A DNA stretch of 64,000 nucleotides from Thetidibacter halocola (lineage in GTDB: Bacteria; Pseudomonadota; Alphaproteobacteria; Rhodobacterales; Rhodobacteraceae), in contig NZ_JAGTUU010000002.1 in NCBI RefSeq assembly GCF_018224955.1, forward strand, positions 124,001-188,000, read 5' to 3'. The notes beneath the pieces are model-generated. The model made no database searches. It had not been told where the DNA came from and was given only the letters and a program-made list of their open reading frames with translations. Of the stretch, positions 31,357 to 40,503 are shown piece by piece (position 1 is the first letter of the stretch; every line of letters begins with the position of its first letter). Made by a program: the position numbers and the translations under genes.

Positions 31357-31917
31357 ATGTCGCATCCCCGCGCCCCCTTCCTGGCCGCCTTTCTGCTGAT
31401 CGTCCTGTCAGGGCTGGTCCTGTATCTCATGGGGCGGCAGATCCTGTGTCCCTGCGGTTATGTCCTGCCCTGGTACGGGGCGCTGGGCACGGCCGAGGGC
31501 AACATGCACCTGACCGACTGGTATACGCCCAGCCACGTGATCCACGGCTTTGCGTTCTTCGGGGTTGGCTGGCTGGTGTTGCGGCGGCTGAGCCTCGGCT
31601 GGCGTTTCGCGCTGGCGACCTTGGCCGAGGTCAGCTGGGAGATCCTCGAGAACACGCCCGCCGTGATCCAGCACTACCGCGACACGACGGTGTCGGTCGA
31701 CTACATGGGCGACAGCGTGGTGAACTCGACAGCGGATGTCATAGCGATGTGGCTGGGCTTTTTGCTGGCCCGGCGTCTGCCGATCTGGGCCAGCGTCGCG
31801 ATCTGCCTGGGTTTCGAGGTCTGGACGACGCTCGCGATCCGCGACGGTCTGGCGCTCAACATCCTGATGCTGCTGGCGCCCAGCGAAACCGTCCTGAACT
31901 GGCAGTCCGGAGGCTGA
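31357..31917 (+). CDS. UPF0314 (DUF2585) membrane protein
   Basis: 186-residue polytopic membrane protein with four or five hydrophobic segments. Family landmarks: CPCGYVLPWYG, HLTDWYTPSHVIHGFAFF, and SVDYMGDSVVNSTADVIAM. The family is confined mainly to alphaproteobacteria and has no known function. ATG 31357 (MSHPRAPFLAAF) is the family-typical start, preceded by a GGTGCAGG ribosome site. The aminotransferase gene starts 3 bases after its stop, so the two are probably co-transcribed. Confidence 0.9.
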   Translation: MSHPRAPFLAAFLLIVLSGLVLYLMGRQILCPCGYVLPWYGALGTAEGNMHLTDWYTPSHVIHGFAFFGVGWLVLRRLSLGWRFALATLAEVSWEILENTPAVIQHYRDTTVSVDYMGDSVVNSTADVIAMWLGFLLARRLPIWASVAICLGFEVWTTLAIRDGLALNILMLLAPSETVLNWQSGG

Positions 31918-31920
31918 GAC

Positions 31921-32817
31921 ATGGCGCAGGTCACGACCCATCAAGCGCAAGAGGACGCGTGCAACGAAACCGTGCTGATCTGGGTGAACGGCGCGCTGAA
32001 GCCACGGGCCGAGGCGACGGTCAGCGTGTTCGACTCCGGCTTCATGCTGGGCGACGGCGTGTGGGAGGGACTGCGCCTGTATGACGGGCGCTGGGCCTTC
32101 CTGGACGAGCATGTCGACCGCCTGTTCGAGGCCGCCAAGGCGATCGACCTGGATATCGGGATGGATCGTGCCGGCGTGATTTCCGCCTTGTTAGAGACGC
32201 AACAGGCGAATGGCATGACGACCGACGCCCATGCCCGCCTGATGGTGACGCGCGGGGTGAAAAGCCGTCCGTTCCAGCATCCGTCGCTGTCGCGGCAGGG
32301 GCCGACGATGGTCATCATCATGGAGCATTCGCGCCCCTCGATCCCGCGTCCGATCCGCCTGGCCACCGTGCCGCATATCCGTGGCTTGCCGATGAGCCAG
32401 GACCCCAAGCTGAACAGTCATTCCAAGCTGAACTGCATCCTCGCGTGCATCGCCGCCGAGAAGGCCGGGGCGGACGAGGCCTTGATGCTGGACGTGCATG
32501 GGTTCGTGAACACGACGAACGCCTGCAACTTCTTCATCGTGCGGAAAGGGGCGGTTTGGACCTCGACCGGCGACTATTGCATGAACGGGATCACGCGCCA
32601 GAAGGTCATCGACCTGTGCCACGCCAACGGCATTCCGTGTTTCGAGCGGAATTTCTCTCTCGTCGATACCTACTCGGCGGATGAGGCGTTTCTCACCGGC
32701 ACGTTCGGCGCGCAGACTCCGGTCGGCATGATCGACGGGCGTGTGATCGGCGACGGACAGATGGGGCCAGTGACGGCGCGCCTCCGCGATCTCTACAAGG
32801 CGCTGGTGGCGGCATGA
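31921..32817 (+). CDS. Class IV PLP-dependent aminotransferase (branched-chain/D-amino-acid type)
   Basis: 298 residues, fold-type IV. VSVFDSGFMLGDGVWEGLRLYDGR near the N-terminus and PKLNSHSKLNCILACIAAEKAGADEALMLD (parts), with the PLP Lys in the HSKLN segment, then GFVNTTNACNFF and GITRQKVIDLC. These place it with IlvE, D-amino-acid transaminase and aminodeoxychorismate lyase, and substrate cannot be resolved by eye. Its stop overlaps the start of a sulfotransferase gene, an unusual pairing. Confidence 0.88.
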   Translation: MAQVTTHQAQEDACNETVLIWVNGALKPRAEATVSVFDSGFMLGDGVWEGLRLYDGRWAFLDEHVDRLFEAAKAIDLDIGMDRAGVISALLETQQANGMTTDAHARLMVTRGVKSRPFQHPSLSRQGPTMVIIMEHSRPSIPRPIRLATVPHIRGLPMSQDPKLNSHSKLNCILACIAAEKAGADEALMLDVHGFVNTTNACNFFIVRKGAVWTSTGDYCMNGITRQKVIDLCHANGIPCFERNFSLVDTYSADEAFLTGTFGAQTPVGMIDGRVIGDGQMGPVTARLRDLYKALVAA

Positions 32818-33527
32818 GGCTGGCGATGTGGTCCGGGCCGCGCAACCTGTCGACGGCGATGATGTATGCCTTCGCCCAGCGCCCCGATTTCGAGGTCTGG
32901 GACGAGCCGTTTTACGGCCCTTACCTGCGGCTGACGGGGCTGGATCATCCGATGCGGGAGGCGGTGCTGGCCAGCCGCCCGGAAGGCCCGGTTGAGGTGG
33001 AACAGAGACTGTTGGCACCGCTTTCCCAGCTTCATGTCTATCACAAGCACATGTGCCAGCACATGATTCCCGGCATCCCGCGCGGCTTCATGGCCGAATG
33101 CGTCAACGTCTTCCTGATCCGCCATCCGGCGCGCGTGGTGGCAAGCTTCACGCAGGGTTTCCCGCAGGCGGGGGCAGACGATATCGGTTTTGCCGCGCAG
33201 GCGGAGTTGTTCGACCATGTCCGCGCGCTGGGGCAGGAGCCGGTCGTGGTGGACAGCGCCGACATTCGCGACGATCCCGAGGGAATGCTGCGCGCGCTTT
33301 GCGATGCGATCGGGCTGGACTGGAATCCTGTGGTTCTGTCCTGGCCCGCCGGGCCGAAACCCTATGACGGCGCCTGGGCGCCGGCCTGGTATCGCAGCCT
33401 GCATGGCTCGACCGGGTTCGCCGGGCCGGAGGGGCCGCTGCCGGTGCTCGAGGGCCGGGCCCGCGCCTTGACGGACGAGGCGATGCCGCATTTCGAGCGT
33501 ATGGCGGCGCGGGCGCTGAAAATCTGA
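32814..33527 (+). CDS. Sulfotransferase-family protein
   Basis: 237 residues. The N-terminal MRLAMWSGPRNLSTAMMYAF fits the 5'-phosphosulfate-binding P-loop of PAPS-dependent sulfotransferases, and NVFLIRHPARVVASF matches the 3'-phosphate-binding strand with the usual RHP. No signal peptide, so cytoplasmic. The ATG overlaps the aminotransferase stop by 4 bases (ATGA), implying a shared pathway. The acceptor is unknown; a small amine or keto-acid-derived metabolite is inferred from the neighbour. Confidence 0.82.
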   Translation: MRLAMWSGPRNLSTAMMYAFAQRPDFEVWDEPFYGPYLRLTGLDHPMREAVLASRPEGPVEVEQRLLAPLSQLHVYHKHMCQHMIPGIPRGFMAECVNVFLIRHPARVVASFTQGFPQAGADDIGFAAQAELFDHVRALGQEPVVVDSADIRDDPEGMLRALCDAIGLDWNPVVLSWPAGPKPYDGAWAPAWYRSLHGSTGFAGPEGPLPVLEGRARALTDEAMPHFERMAARALKI

Positions 33528-33614
33528 CTCTGTCCTGAAACTCTTTCCCGGCGGCGTCCGTGTCTATGGGCGAGCACGGCGCTGGCCGTGCGCATGCACA
33601 GACAGGAGAGAGAC

Positions 33615-34031
33615 ATGAAATCCATTCTGACCACCACCGCCGCCTTTGCGATCCTCGCCACGATGGGCCACGCCGCAGGCCATGCCATGGCACCCGGAGT
33701 CGAGGCTGCCGACCAGGACGTTTCGACCGGTATCGTCACGGCCTCCAAGGTCGTCGCGCCCGCGAATGGCTGGCTGGTCGTGCACCGTACCGGCGATGAC
33801 ATGAAGCCGGGTCCGGTTGTCGGCTACGCCCCGCTGCGCGAAGGCGAGACGATGGACGTGGCCGCGATCCTGACCGAGGCGGTCGCGCCGGGCGAAAAGC
33901 TGATGCTGATGGTCCATGGCGAGGACGGCGGCATGACGGCGGGCGGCTTCGAATACACGCTGGGCGCCAAGGAAGACGGCCCGATCCGCATCGACGGCAA
34001 CCTGGTGATGACGGTCGTCACCGCGAAATAA
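33615..34031 (+). CDS. Secreted small protein, DUF7282-like
   Basis: 138 residues with a signal peptide (MKSILTTTAAFAILATMGHA). The mature part reads like a single beta-sandwich domain with VVAPANGWLVVHRTGDDMKPGPVVGYAPLREGETMDV, resembling the DUF7282 pattern common in haloarchaeal and marine surface proteins (moderate certainty). A good GGAGAGAG ribosome site precedes ATG 33615. Role unknown; it is monocistronic by spacing. Confidence 0.75.
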   Translation: MKSILTTTAAFAILATMGHAAGHAMAPGVEAADQDVSTGIVTASKVVAPANGWLVVHRTGDDMKPGPVVGYAPLREGETMDVAAILTEAVAPGEKLMLMVHGEDGGMTAGGFEYTLGAKEDGPIRIDGNLVMTVVTAK

Positions 34032-34065
34032 TCCGGTTTTTCCGAGTGGCCTGATGTAACGAGTG

Positions 34066-34088
34066 GGGGCGGGAGTCGATCCCGCCCC
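34066..34088. terminator. Hairpin between convergent genes
   Basis: GGGGCGGGA (34066-34074), 5-base loop, TCCCGCCCC (34080-34088): a perfect 9-bp stem between the DUF7282-like gene and the SCP2 gene. There is no U tract on the plus strand, so it may act only as a 3'-end stabiliser or a Rho-assisted stop. Confidence 0.5.
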
Positions 34089-34095
34089 GATCCGT

Positions 34096-34377
34096 TTACA
34101 GAAGCTGGCCCAGCTTCAGCGCCACGCTCATATCGCCCGAGACCTTGATCTTGCCCAGCGCGAAGGCGGTCATCGGGTTCAACTGGCCCTGCACCAGCTT
34201 TTCGAGATTCGCCTGCGAGATGCGGATCGTGCAATCGGCCGGGTCGGTCGAGAGCACCGCCTCTGTGCCTTCCAGCCGCAGCATGCCGTCCGCGCCGCAA
34301 TCGAATGTCAGGCTGTTGTCCAGCGGCTTGCGGCCCAGCCCCTTGCGGATCAGCGCCGCGATGTCGTCCAGGTTCAT
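34096..34377 (-). CDS. SCP2 sterol-binding domain protein
   Basis: 93-residue single-domain protein with the SCP2 pattern: LTFDCGADGMLRLEG, ADCTIRISQANLEKLVQGQLNPMTAFALGKIKVSGDMSVALKL (parts). In bacteria such domains bind acyl or hydrophobic ligands; function here is unknown. The ATG at 34375-34377 gives the usual MNLDDIAALIRKGL start, preceded by GGAGGGTG. An open frame to 34497 is not conserved. Confidence 0.88.
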   Translation of the reverse strand: MNLDDIAALIRKGLGRKPLDNSLTFDCGADGMLRLEGTEAVLSTDPADCTIRISQANLEKLVQGQLNPMTAFALGKIKVSGDMSVALKLGQLL

Positions 34378-34447
34378 TACACCCTCCATGTGGTGCGTCC
34401 TGCATGACGCAAGCCGCGTCGCGCGCCCAGCGTGACGTTGCGCCCTG

Positions 34448-34867
34448 TCAGCCCGCCGCCACGGCCTGCCGCGTGATCGGGCAGCGGGTGCCGCCATACA
34501 TCCCGTCGAGAACCTGCGCGAACACGGGATCGGCGTCGGGAACGGCCTCGAACAGGGTTAGGCTGGACCGCACCTTGAGCGAGTCGATTGGACCCAGGAT
34601 GGTTTCGGGGTCGGTGCCGGTGTGACTCAAAAGGATTTGTGACACCTCGACCAGGCGTGGGCCGAGGATCGGGTGAGCGAGATAGTCTGCCGCCTCGTCC
34701 ACGCCCGACAGCCCGAAATGCCTGGCTCGGGGCGAGCGGCCCAGGCTGGACAGTTGCGGGAACACCCACCAGATCCAGTGGCTGGTCTTCTGCCCGGCGC
34801 GCAGTTCGCGCAGAACGTCGGGCCAGACGGCTTCCTGTGCAGTGACGAATCCGGAGAGGGTGGGCAT
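34448..34867 (-). CDS. DUF1810 family protein
   Basis: 139 residues matching the DUF1810 pattern: SHWIWWVFPQLSSLGRSPRARHFGL, then ILGPRLVEVSQILL and the C-terminal YGGTRCPITRQ-like end. Members are small cytoplasmic proteins of unknown activity. Downstream of argG on the same strand but separated by 234 bases containing a long inverted repeat. Confidence 0.85.
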   Translation of the reverse strand: MPTLSGFVTAQEAVWPDVLRELRAGQKTSHWIWWVFPQLSSLGRSPRARHFGLSGVDEAADYLAHPILGPRLVEVSQILLSHTGTDPETILGPIDSLKVRSSLTLFEAVPDADPVFAQVLDGMYGGTRCPITRQAVAAG

Positions 34868-34952
34868 TCGGTCTGCTCCTGTCGGATCATAGCAAATTGC
34901 TCCAATCCGCCGGAATTTGAAACCTACGCGCGGGACAAGGCCGAAGGCCGCC

Positions 34953-35089
34953 GCGCGAGCGCCGACCCGCCCCCATGGGGCGGCACTTTGGCTGCCATCA
35001 GAGACAAGCTCGGAGGTCAGCCGGACATCGCTGCCATAAAGCGCGCCGTTCAGAGGTTGCGGCGCCTCCCCGCGGGTCGGCGCTCGCGC
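34953..35089. repeat. Inverted repeat with perfect 18-base arms between argG and the DUF1810 gene
   Basis: Left arm 34953-34970 (GCGCGAGCGCCGACCCGC) and right arm 35072-35089 are exact reverse complements, separated by 101 bases. A further partial pairing (AAGGC/GCCTT) extends outward after a small bulge. No protein gene fits the space. It could be the argG 3'-end structure, or a copy of a dispersed intergenic element. Confidence 0.7.
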
Positions 35090-35101
35090 AGCCTTGCGCC
35101 C

Positions 35102-36325
35102 TTACCCCAGCCGCCGGTTCCGGGCCGCCAGCAGGCGCAGGCGCAGGGCGTTCAGGGTGATGAAGCCCTTGGCGTCTTTCTGGTCATAGGCGCCGGCGTC
35201 GTCCTCGAAGGTCACATGCGCCTCGGAATACAGCGAATGCTCCGACCACCGGCCGATGCAGCGGACCGAGCCCTTGTACAGCTTCAGCCGCACGGTGCCG
35301 GTCACGTGTTCCTGCGACTTGTCGATCAGCGCCTGCAGCATCTCGCGCTCGGGTGAGAACCAGAAGCCGTTGTAGATCAGCTCGGCATAACGCGGCATCA
35401 GCGAGTCCTTGAGGTGGCCCGCGCCGCTGTCCAGCGTGATCTGTTCGATGCCGCGATGCGCCTCCAGCAGGATGGTGCCGCCGGGCGTTTCGTAGATGCC
35501 GCGCGACTTCATCCCGACAAAGCGGTTTTCCACGAAGTCGAGCCGCCCGATACCGTGCTTGCGACCGTATTCGTTCAGGTCCGTCAGGATCGTTGCGGGC
35601 GACAGGGCCTTGCCGTTGATCGCCACGGCGTCGCCCTTCTCGAACGTCACCTCGATGATTTCGGGCTGGTCCGGCGCGTCCTCGGGGTGGACGGTGCGGG
35701 CATAGACGTAATCGGGCGCTTCCTCGGCGGGGTTTTCCAGCACCTTGCCCTCGGACGAGGTGTGCAGCAGGTTCGCGTCCACGCTGAACGGGGCCTCTCC
35801 GCGCTTGTCCTTGGCGATGGGGATCTGGTTCTGCTCGGCGAAGGCCAGCAGCGAGGTGCGCGAGGTCAGGTTCCATTCCCGCCAGGGCGCGATCACCTTG
35901 AGCGAGGGGTTCAGCGCGGCCACCGACAGTTCGAACCGCACCTGGTCGTTGCCCTTTCCGGTTGCGCCATGCGCCACAGCGTCGGCGCCGGTTTCCTCTG
36001 CGATCTCGACCAGCCGTTTCGAGATCAGCGGCCGTGCGATGGAGGTGCCCAGCAGATACAGACCCTCGTAGACCGCGTTGGCGCGGAACATCGGAAAGAC
36101 GAAGTCAGACACGAATTCCTCGCGCAGATCCTCGATGAAGATCGAGTCGGGGTTGATTCCCAGCATCTCGGCCTTCTTGCGGGCTGGGTCCAGCTCCTCT
36201 CCCTGGCCAAGGTCGGCGGTGAAGGTCACCACCTCGCACCCGTATTCGGTTTGCAGCCATTTCAGGATGATCGAGGTGTCGAGGCCGCCGGAATAGGCAA
36301 GGACGACTTTCTTGGGCGCGGTCAT
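35102..36325 (-). CDS. argG: Argininosuccinate synthase
   Basis: 407 residues. It joins citrulline and aspartate using ATP in arginine synthesis. PP-loop [18 protein letters not shown] at residues 7-24, then [25 protein letters not shown] and [30 protein letters not shown] (parts). Length is typical. Monocistronic by spacing; divergent from a membrane protein gene. Confidence 0.97.
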   Translation of the reverse strand: MTAPKKVVLAYSGGLDTSIILKWLQTEYGCEVVTFTADLGQGEELDPARKKAEMLGINPDSIFIEDLREEFVSDFVFPMFRANAVYEGLYLLGTSIARPLISKRLVEIAEETGADAVAHGATGKGNDQVRFELSVAALNPSLKVIAPWREWNLTSRTSLLAFAEQNQIPIAKDKRGEAPFSVDANLLHTSSEGKVLENPAEEAPDYVYARTVHPEDAPDQPEIIEVTFEKGDAVAINGKALSPATILTDLNEYGRKHGIGRLDFVENRFVGMKSRGIYETPGGTILLEAHRGIEQITLDSGAGHLKDSLMPRYAELIYNGFWFSPEREMLQALIDKSQEHVTGTVRLKLYKGSVRCIGRWSEHSLYSEAHVTFEDDAGAYDQKDAKGFITLNALRLRLLAARNRRLG

Positions 36326-36500
36326 GTCAGGGGTCCCCCGTCAGGTTTGGCGGGCGGATTACCGGGTTTTGTGCGGCGCGGCAAGGCGGCGCCGTTTCGC
36401 GCATCGCGGAGCGCAGTTGGAAAAGATCGCCGGGATGGCGTTGACGCGGGCAGCCGGTTACGGTGTCAATCGAAAGACAGGGTTTGTGTCAGGGGGCGCG

Positions 36501-37235
36501 ATGAAGGGTTTCACCATCTTCCGGCATTCTTTGCTGCTGGTCCTGCGCAACTGGCAGGAGGCGCTGCGTATCGGCGCGCTGCCGGTTCTTGCGGTTATGC
36601 TCGTCGGGCTTCTGACGATCGGACCGGCCGGGTTCGCGGCCTTGCAGGCGGAACCCGAAACGCTGGACCCCGCCCTTGCCTCTGGTGTCATCCTGACGGT
36701 GCTGGTCGGCATGGTCGCCATGTTGGTGATCGTGGTGAACTGGCACCGTTTCGTCCTGCTGGAAGAATATCCCGGTGGCTGGGTCCCGTCGCTGCACCCA
36801 GCCTTGGTGCTGGGCTATTTCGGGCGGTTCCTGTTGCTGTCGCTGCTGATGTCGCTGGCGCTGTTCCCGGTGTTGTTCGTTGTTGGGCTGTTCGGCCCGG
36901 CAAGCGTGATCGTCCTGCCGATCGTCATGCTGGGCCTGACGATCCTGTTCTACCGGCTGGCGGTGATCCTGCCGGCGGGCGCCATCGGACAGCCGATCAC
37001 GCTGGCGCAGGCCTGGGAGGCGACGAAGGGCTCCAGCCCGTCGATCCTGATGGCGATGCTGCTTCTGTTCCTGGTCAATGTGGTGGCGCAGACGGTGGTG
37101 ACCATCCTCGCGCTGGTCGTGCCGATCCTCGCACTGGCGTTGTCGCTGCCCGTTTCGGTCGTTCTGGCGCTGGCCGGGGTCAGCATCCTGACGACCCTGC
37201 ATGGGCACTATGTCGAGGGTCGCCCGATTGACTGA
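36501..37235 (+). CDS. Polytopic membrane protein of unknown function
   Basis: 244 residues with about six hydrophobic segments and a conserved-looking VVNWHRFVLLEEYPGG loop between the second and third. I do not recognise the family with certainty; the organisation resembles bacterial YciC- or GlpQ-membrane-domain-like proteins. ATG 36501 is preceded by CAGGGGG, and the upstream frame (to 36312) would overlap argG antisense. Followed 27 bases later by ilvA. Confidence 0.75.
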   Translation: MKGFTIFRHSLLLVLRNWQEALRIGALPVLAVMLVGLLTIGPAGFAALQAEPETLDPALASGVILTVLVGMVAMLVIVVNWHRFVLLEEYPGGWVPSLHPALVLGYFGRFLLLSLLMSLALFPVLFVVGLFGPASVIVLPIVMLGLTILFYRLAVILPAGAIGQPITLAQAWEATKGSSPSILMAMLLLFLVNVVAQTVVTILALVVPILALALSLPVSVVLALAGVSILTTLHGHYVEGRPID

Positions 37236-37262
37236 ACCCGCGCTTTGCGGCACGGCTGAACC

Positions 37263-38486
37263 ATGAGTGATTTTCAGACCCGGGCCCGCGCGGCCACCGA
37301 AGCCATGCGAGGCGTCTTTCCCGAGACGCCGCTGTTGCGTAACGATCACCTGTCGCAGCGCTATGGCGCCGAGATCTGGCTGAAACGCGAGGACCTGTCG
37401 CCGGTCCGCAGCTACAAGCTGCGCGGCGCCTTCAACGCCATGCGCAAGCAGGACGCGGAGTTGTTCGTCTGCGCCAGCGCAGGCAACCACGCGCAGGGCG
37501 TGGCCTACATGTGCCGGCATTTCGGGCGGAAGGGCGTTATCTTCATGCCGGTCACGACGCCCGACCAGAAGATCCAGAAGACCCAGATGTTCGGCGGCGA
37601 CAATATCGAGATCCGCCTGACCGGTGACTATTTCGACGACTGCCTGCGGGCGGCACAGGCCTTTTGCGCGCAGGAGGGCGGGCATTTCCTGTCGCCTTTC
37701 GACGACGAGGACGTGATCGAGGGCCAGGCCAGCGTCGCCGTCGAGATCGAGCAGCAACTGGGCGGTGTGCCCGATCACATCGTGATCCCGGTGGGCGGCG
37801 GTGGCCTGTCTGCGGGGGTGCTGTCCTATTTCGGCACGGCTTGCGCCTATACGTTCGTGGAACCCTCGGGCGGCGCTTGCCTGCGCGCCGCGCTGGAGGC
37901 GGGGCGGCCCGTGGCGCTGAAATCGGTCAACACCTTCGCTGACGGTGCCGCCGTGGCGAAGATCGGCGAACGCACCTTTGACCGGCTGAAGAGCGTGGGT
38001 GTGGCCAACACGCTGACCATCTCCGAGGACCGGCTGTGCACGACCATGCTGGAGATGCTGAACGTCGAGGGGATCGTGCTGGAGCCCGCGGGCGCGCTGT
38101 CGGTCGATGCGCTGAAGGATCTCGGGCAGGGGATCGCCGGGCGCAAGGTCGTCTGCATCACCTCGGGCGGGAACTTCGACTTTGAACGTCTGCCCGAGGT
38201 CAAGGAACGCGCCCAGCGCTGGGCGGGGCAGAAGAAGTATTTCATCCTGCGCCTGCCGCAGCGGCCCGGCGCGTTGCGCGATTTCCTCGACCTGCTGGGC
38301 CCGGACGACGATATCGCGCGGTTCGAGTATCTCAAGAAATCGGCGCGCAACTTCGGCTCTGTCCTGATCGGGATCGAGACGCCGGAGCCGTCGAATTTCC
38401 AGACGCTGTTCGCCAAGCTGGACGGCGCCGGGATGACCTACCAGGACATCACCGATGACGAATTGCTGGCGCGGTTCGTGATCTGA
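37263..38486 (+). CDS. ilvA: Threonine ammonia-lyase (threonine dehydratase)
   Basis: 407-residue PLP enzyme converting threonine to 2-oxobutanoate for isoleucine synthesis. The PLP Lys is in SYKLRGAFNAM, followed by CASAGNHAQGVAY and the phosphate-binding GGGGLSAG. The last 80 residues (KKYFILRLPQRPGALRDFLDLLGP) form an ACT-like regulatory domain, which suggests isoleucine feedback. Stop overlaps the next SDR gene by one base. Confidence 0.95.
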   Translation: MSDFQTRARAATEAMRGVFPETPLLRNDHLSQRYGAEIWLKREDLSPVRSYKLRGAFNAMRKQDAELFVCASAGNHAQGVAYMCRHFGRKGVIFMPVTTPDQKIQKTQMFGGDNIEIRLTGDYFDDCLRAAQAFCAQEGGHFLSPFDDEDVIEGQASVAVEIEQQLGGVPDHIVIPVGGGGLSAGVLSYFGTACAYTFVEPSGGACLRAALEAGRPVALKSVNTFADGAAVAKIGERTFDRLKSVGVANTLTISEDRLCTTMLEMLNVEGIVLEPAGALSVDALKDLGQGIAGRKVVCITSGGNFDFERLPEVKERAQRWAGQKKYFILRLPQRPGALRDFLDLLGPDDDIARFEYLKKSARNFGSVLIGIETPEPSNFQTLFAKLDGAGMTYQDITDDELLARFVI

Positions 38487-39298
38487 TGCTGGGGGGCAAG
38501 ACCGCCATCGTCACCGGCGCTGGGCAGGGCATCGGACGCGCCATCGCGCGGCGCCTTGCGGGTGCGGGGGTGCGGGTTGCCGTTTCGGATATCGACCCTG
38601 TTTCGGCCCAATCCGTGGCGGATGAGGTTGGCGGTATGGCGATAGCCTGCGATGTGCGCGACGAGGCGCAGATCGCCGCGCTGGTCGACGGGGCGCAACA
38701 GGCGTTGGGCCAGATCGACATGCTGGTGTCGAATGCGGGTTTCGCGCGCGGTGCCGTCGCGGGGCCGTGTTCCGCCTCCGACGCGTTGTGGCAAGACAGC
38801 TGGGATGTGCATGTCATGGCGCATCTGCGCGCCTGCCGCCTGTTGCTGCCGGGGATGATCGCGCGCGGCGAGGGTTGGCTGGTCAATGTCGCCTCCGCCG
38901 CCGGGCTGTTGAGCCAGATCGGTGATGCACCCTACTCGGCGACGAAACACGCTGCTGTCAGCCTGGCGCAGTCCCTGGCGATCGAGCATGGTGACCAGGG
39001 CATCCATGTGTCCTGCGTCTGCCCGCTTTATGTCGCGACGCCGCTGCTGGGCTACGACGCCGACGCGACCGAGGACCGGCCCGACCGCGTCCTGACCGCC
39101 GAGGACGTGGCGCAATCCCTTATGGATGGACTCGAACAGGGTCGATTCCTGATCCTGCCGCATCCCGAGGCGGCCGAGTTCTTTCGCCGCCGCGCCGAGG
39201 ACACCGACCGCTGGATTGCAGGCATGCGCCGGTTGCGCGCCCGCGCCTTCGCCGAGGGTCTGCCTGCCGACCTTGCCGCGCTGCACCGGTTGATCTGA
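38486..39298 (+). CDS. SDR family NAD(P)-dependent oxidoreductase
   Basis: 270 residues with cofactor motif TGAGQGIGRAIARRL, VSNAGF, catalytic Ser region and YSATKHAAVSLAQSL (YxxxK). A classical SDR; substrate unknown. The ATG overlaps the ilvA stop (TGATG), implying co-translation with ilvA, although no pathway link to isoleucine is known. Confidence 0.9.
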   Translation: MLGGKTAIVTGAGQGIGRAIARRLAGAGVRVAVSDIDPVSAQSVADEVGGMAIACDVRDEAQIAALVDGAQQALGQIDMLVSNAGFARGAVAGPCSASDALWQDSWDVHVMAHLRACRLLLPGMIARGEGWLVNVASAAGLLSQIGDAPYSATKHAAVSLAQSLAIEHGDQGIHVSCVCPLYVATPLLGYDADATEDRPDRVLTAEDVAQSLMDGLEQGRFLILPHPEAAEFFRRRAEDTDRWIAGMRRLRARAFAEGLPADLAALHRLI

Positions 39299-39436
39299 CA
39301 GGTTTCCGTCACTCAATCCGAGGTTTCCTGACAGGGAATGAGGTAAAATGCGCGGCCCCCGTTTGGCCGGCGCCGCGCCGGGTGTATCGCAGGACAAGGC
39401 GGCCCCGTCTGGGGCCTGGCAGCGAAAGGGATATCC

Positions 39437-40447
39437 ATGCTGAACATCGGTCTTCTGGGCGCCGGCCGTATCGGCCAGGTGCATGCTCGCGCGATCATCG
39501 CGCATCCCGGCAGCCGCCTGGTCGCGATTTCCGACGTGGTGGCCGACAGCGCCGAAAAGCTGGCCGCGACGGTCGGCGCCGAAGCGCGCAGCAGCCAGGC
39601 GCTTCTGTCTGACCCGTCCATCGACGCGGTGCTGATCGCCACCTCGACCGATACGCATTCCGACCTGATGGAGGCTGCGACCGCTGCCGGCAAGGCCGTG
39701 CTGTGCGAAAAGCCGGTGGATTTGAGCCTGGAACGCGCGCGGGCCTGTCTGAAGGCGGTGCAGGCCACGGGCAAGTCCGTGATGATCGGCTTCAACCGTC
39801 GCTTCGATCCGAATTTCGGCGCGCTCAAGGCGGCGCTCAAGGGTGGCGAGATCGGCAAGCCCGAGTTGCTGGCCATCACGTCCTTCGACCCGGCACCGCC
39901 TCCGGTGTCCTATGTAAAGGTCTCGGGCGGGCTGTTCCGTGACATGATGATCCACGACTTTGATATGGCGAATTTCATCATGGGCGAGGCGCCGGTCTCT
40001 GTCAGCGCCGTGGGGTCGTCGATCGTCGATCCCGCGATCGGCGCGGCGGGCGACGTCGATACCGCAGTGGTCACGATGACCTATGCCGACGGCAAGATCG
40101 CGGTCATCAAGAACTCGCGCCGCGCGGTCTATGGCTATGACCAGCGGGTAGAGTTGCTGGGCTCCGAAGGGCTGCTGCAGGCGCAAAACATCCTCGAGAA
40201 CTCGGTGGTGAAATCGACGACTCAGGGCGTGACCGGGGCCAAGCCCGTCCTGTTCTTCCTCGAACGCTACATGCCCGCCTACAAGGCGGAGTGGGCAGCC
40301 TTTGTCGACGCCGTGCAATCGGGCGGTCCGATGCCGGTGACGCTGGCCGATGGCGTGGCCGCACTGGTCATGGCCGAGGCGGCGACGCGGTCGGTGAAAA
40401 CCGGTGCGCCGGTGCGCCTTGCGGATCTGACCGGCTCACGCTCTTGA
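39437..40447 (+). CDS. iolG: Gfo/Idh/MocA oxidoreductase, probable inositol 2-dehydrogenase
   Basis: 336 residues. The N-terminal Rossmann loop GLLGAGRIGQVHARAI, the family EKP motif in LCEKPVDLSLERA, MIGFNRRFDPNF, and the catalytic DMMIHDFDMANFIMGE are those of IolG-type myo-inositol dehydrogenases. No other iol genes are nearby, so substrate is uncertain among inositol-like sugars. GAAAGGGAT precedes the ATG. Confidence 0.87.
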   Translation: MLNIGLLGAGRIGQVHARAIIAHPGSRLVAISDVVADSAEKLAATVGAEARSSQALLSDPSIDAVLIATSTDTHSDLMEAATAAGKAVLCEKPVDLSLERARACLKAVQATGKSVMIGFNRRFDPNFGALKAALKGGEIGKPELLAITSFDPAPPPVSYVKVSGGLFRDMMIHDFDMANFIMGEAPVSVSAVGSSIVDPAIGAAGDVDTAVVTMTYADGKIAVIKNSRRAVYGYDQRVELLGSEGLLQAQNILENSVVKSTTQGVTGAKPVLFFLERYMPAYKAEWAAFVDAVQSGGPMPVTLADGVAALVMAEAATRSVKTGAPVRLADLTGSRS

Positions 40448-40503
40448 ACCTGACGTGATTTGACGCATCCTCTCCGCTGACGCCTGATAGCGAAAAGGAG
40501 AGG

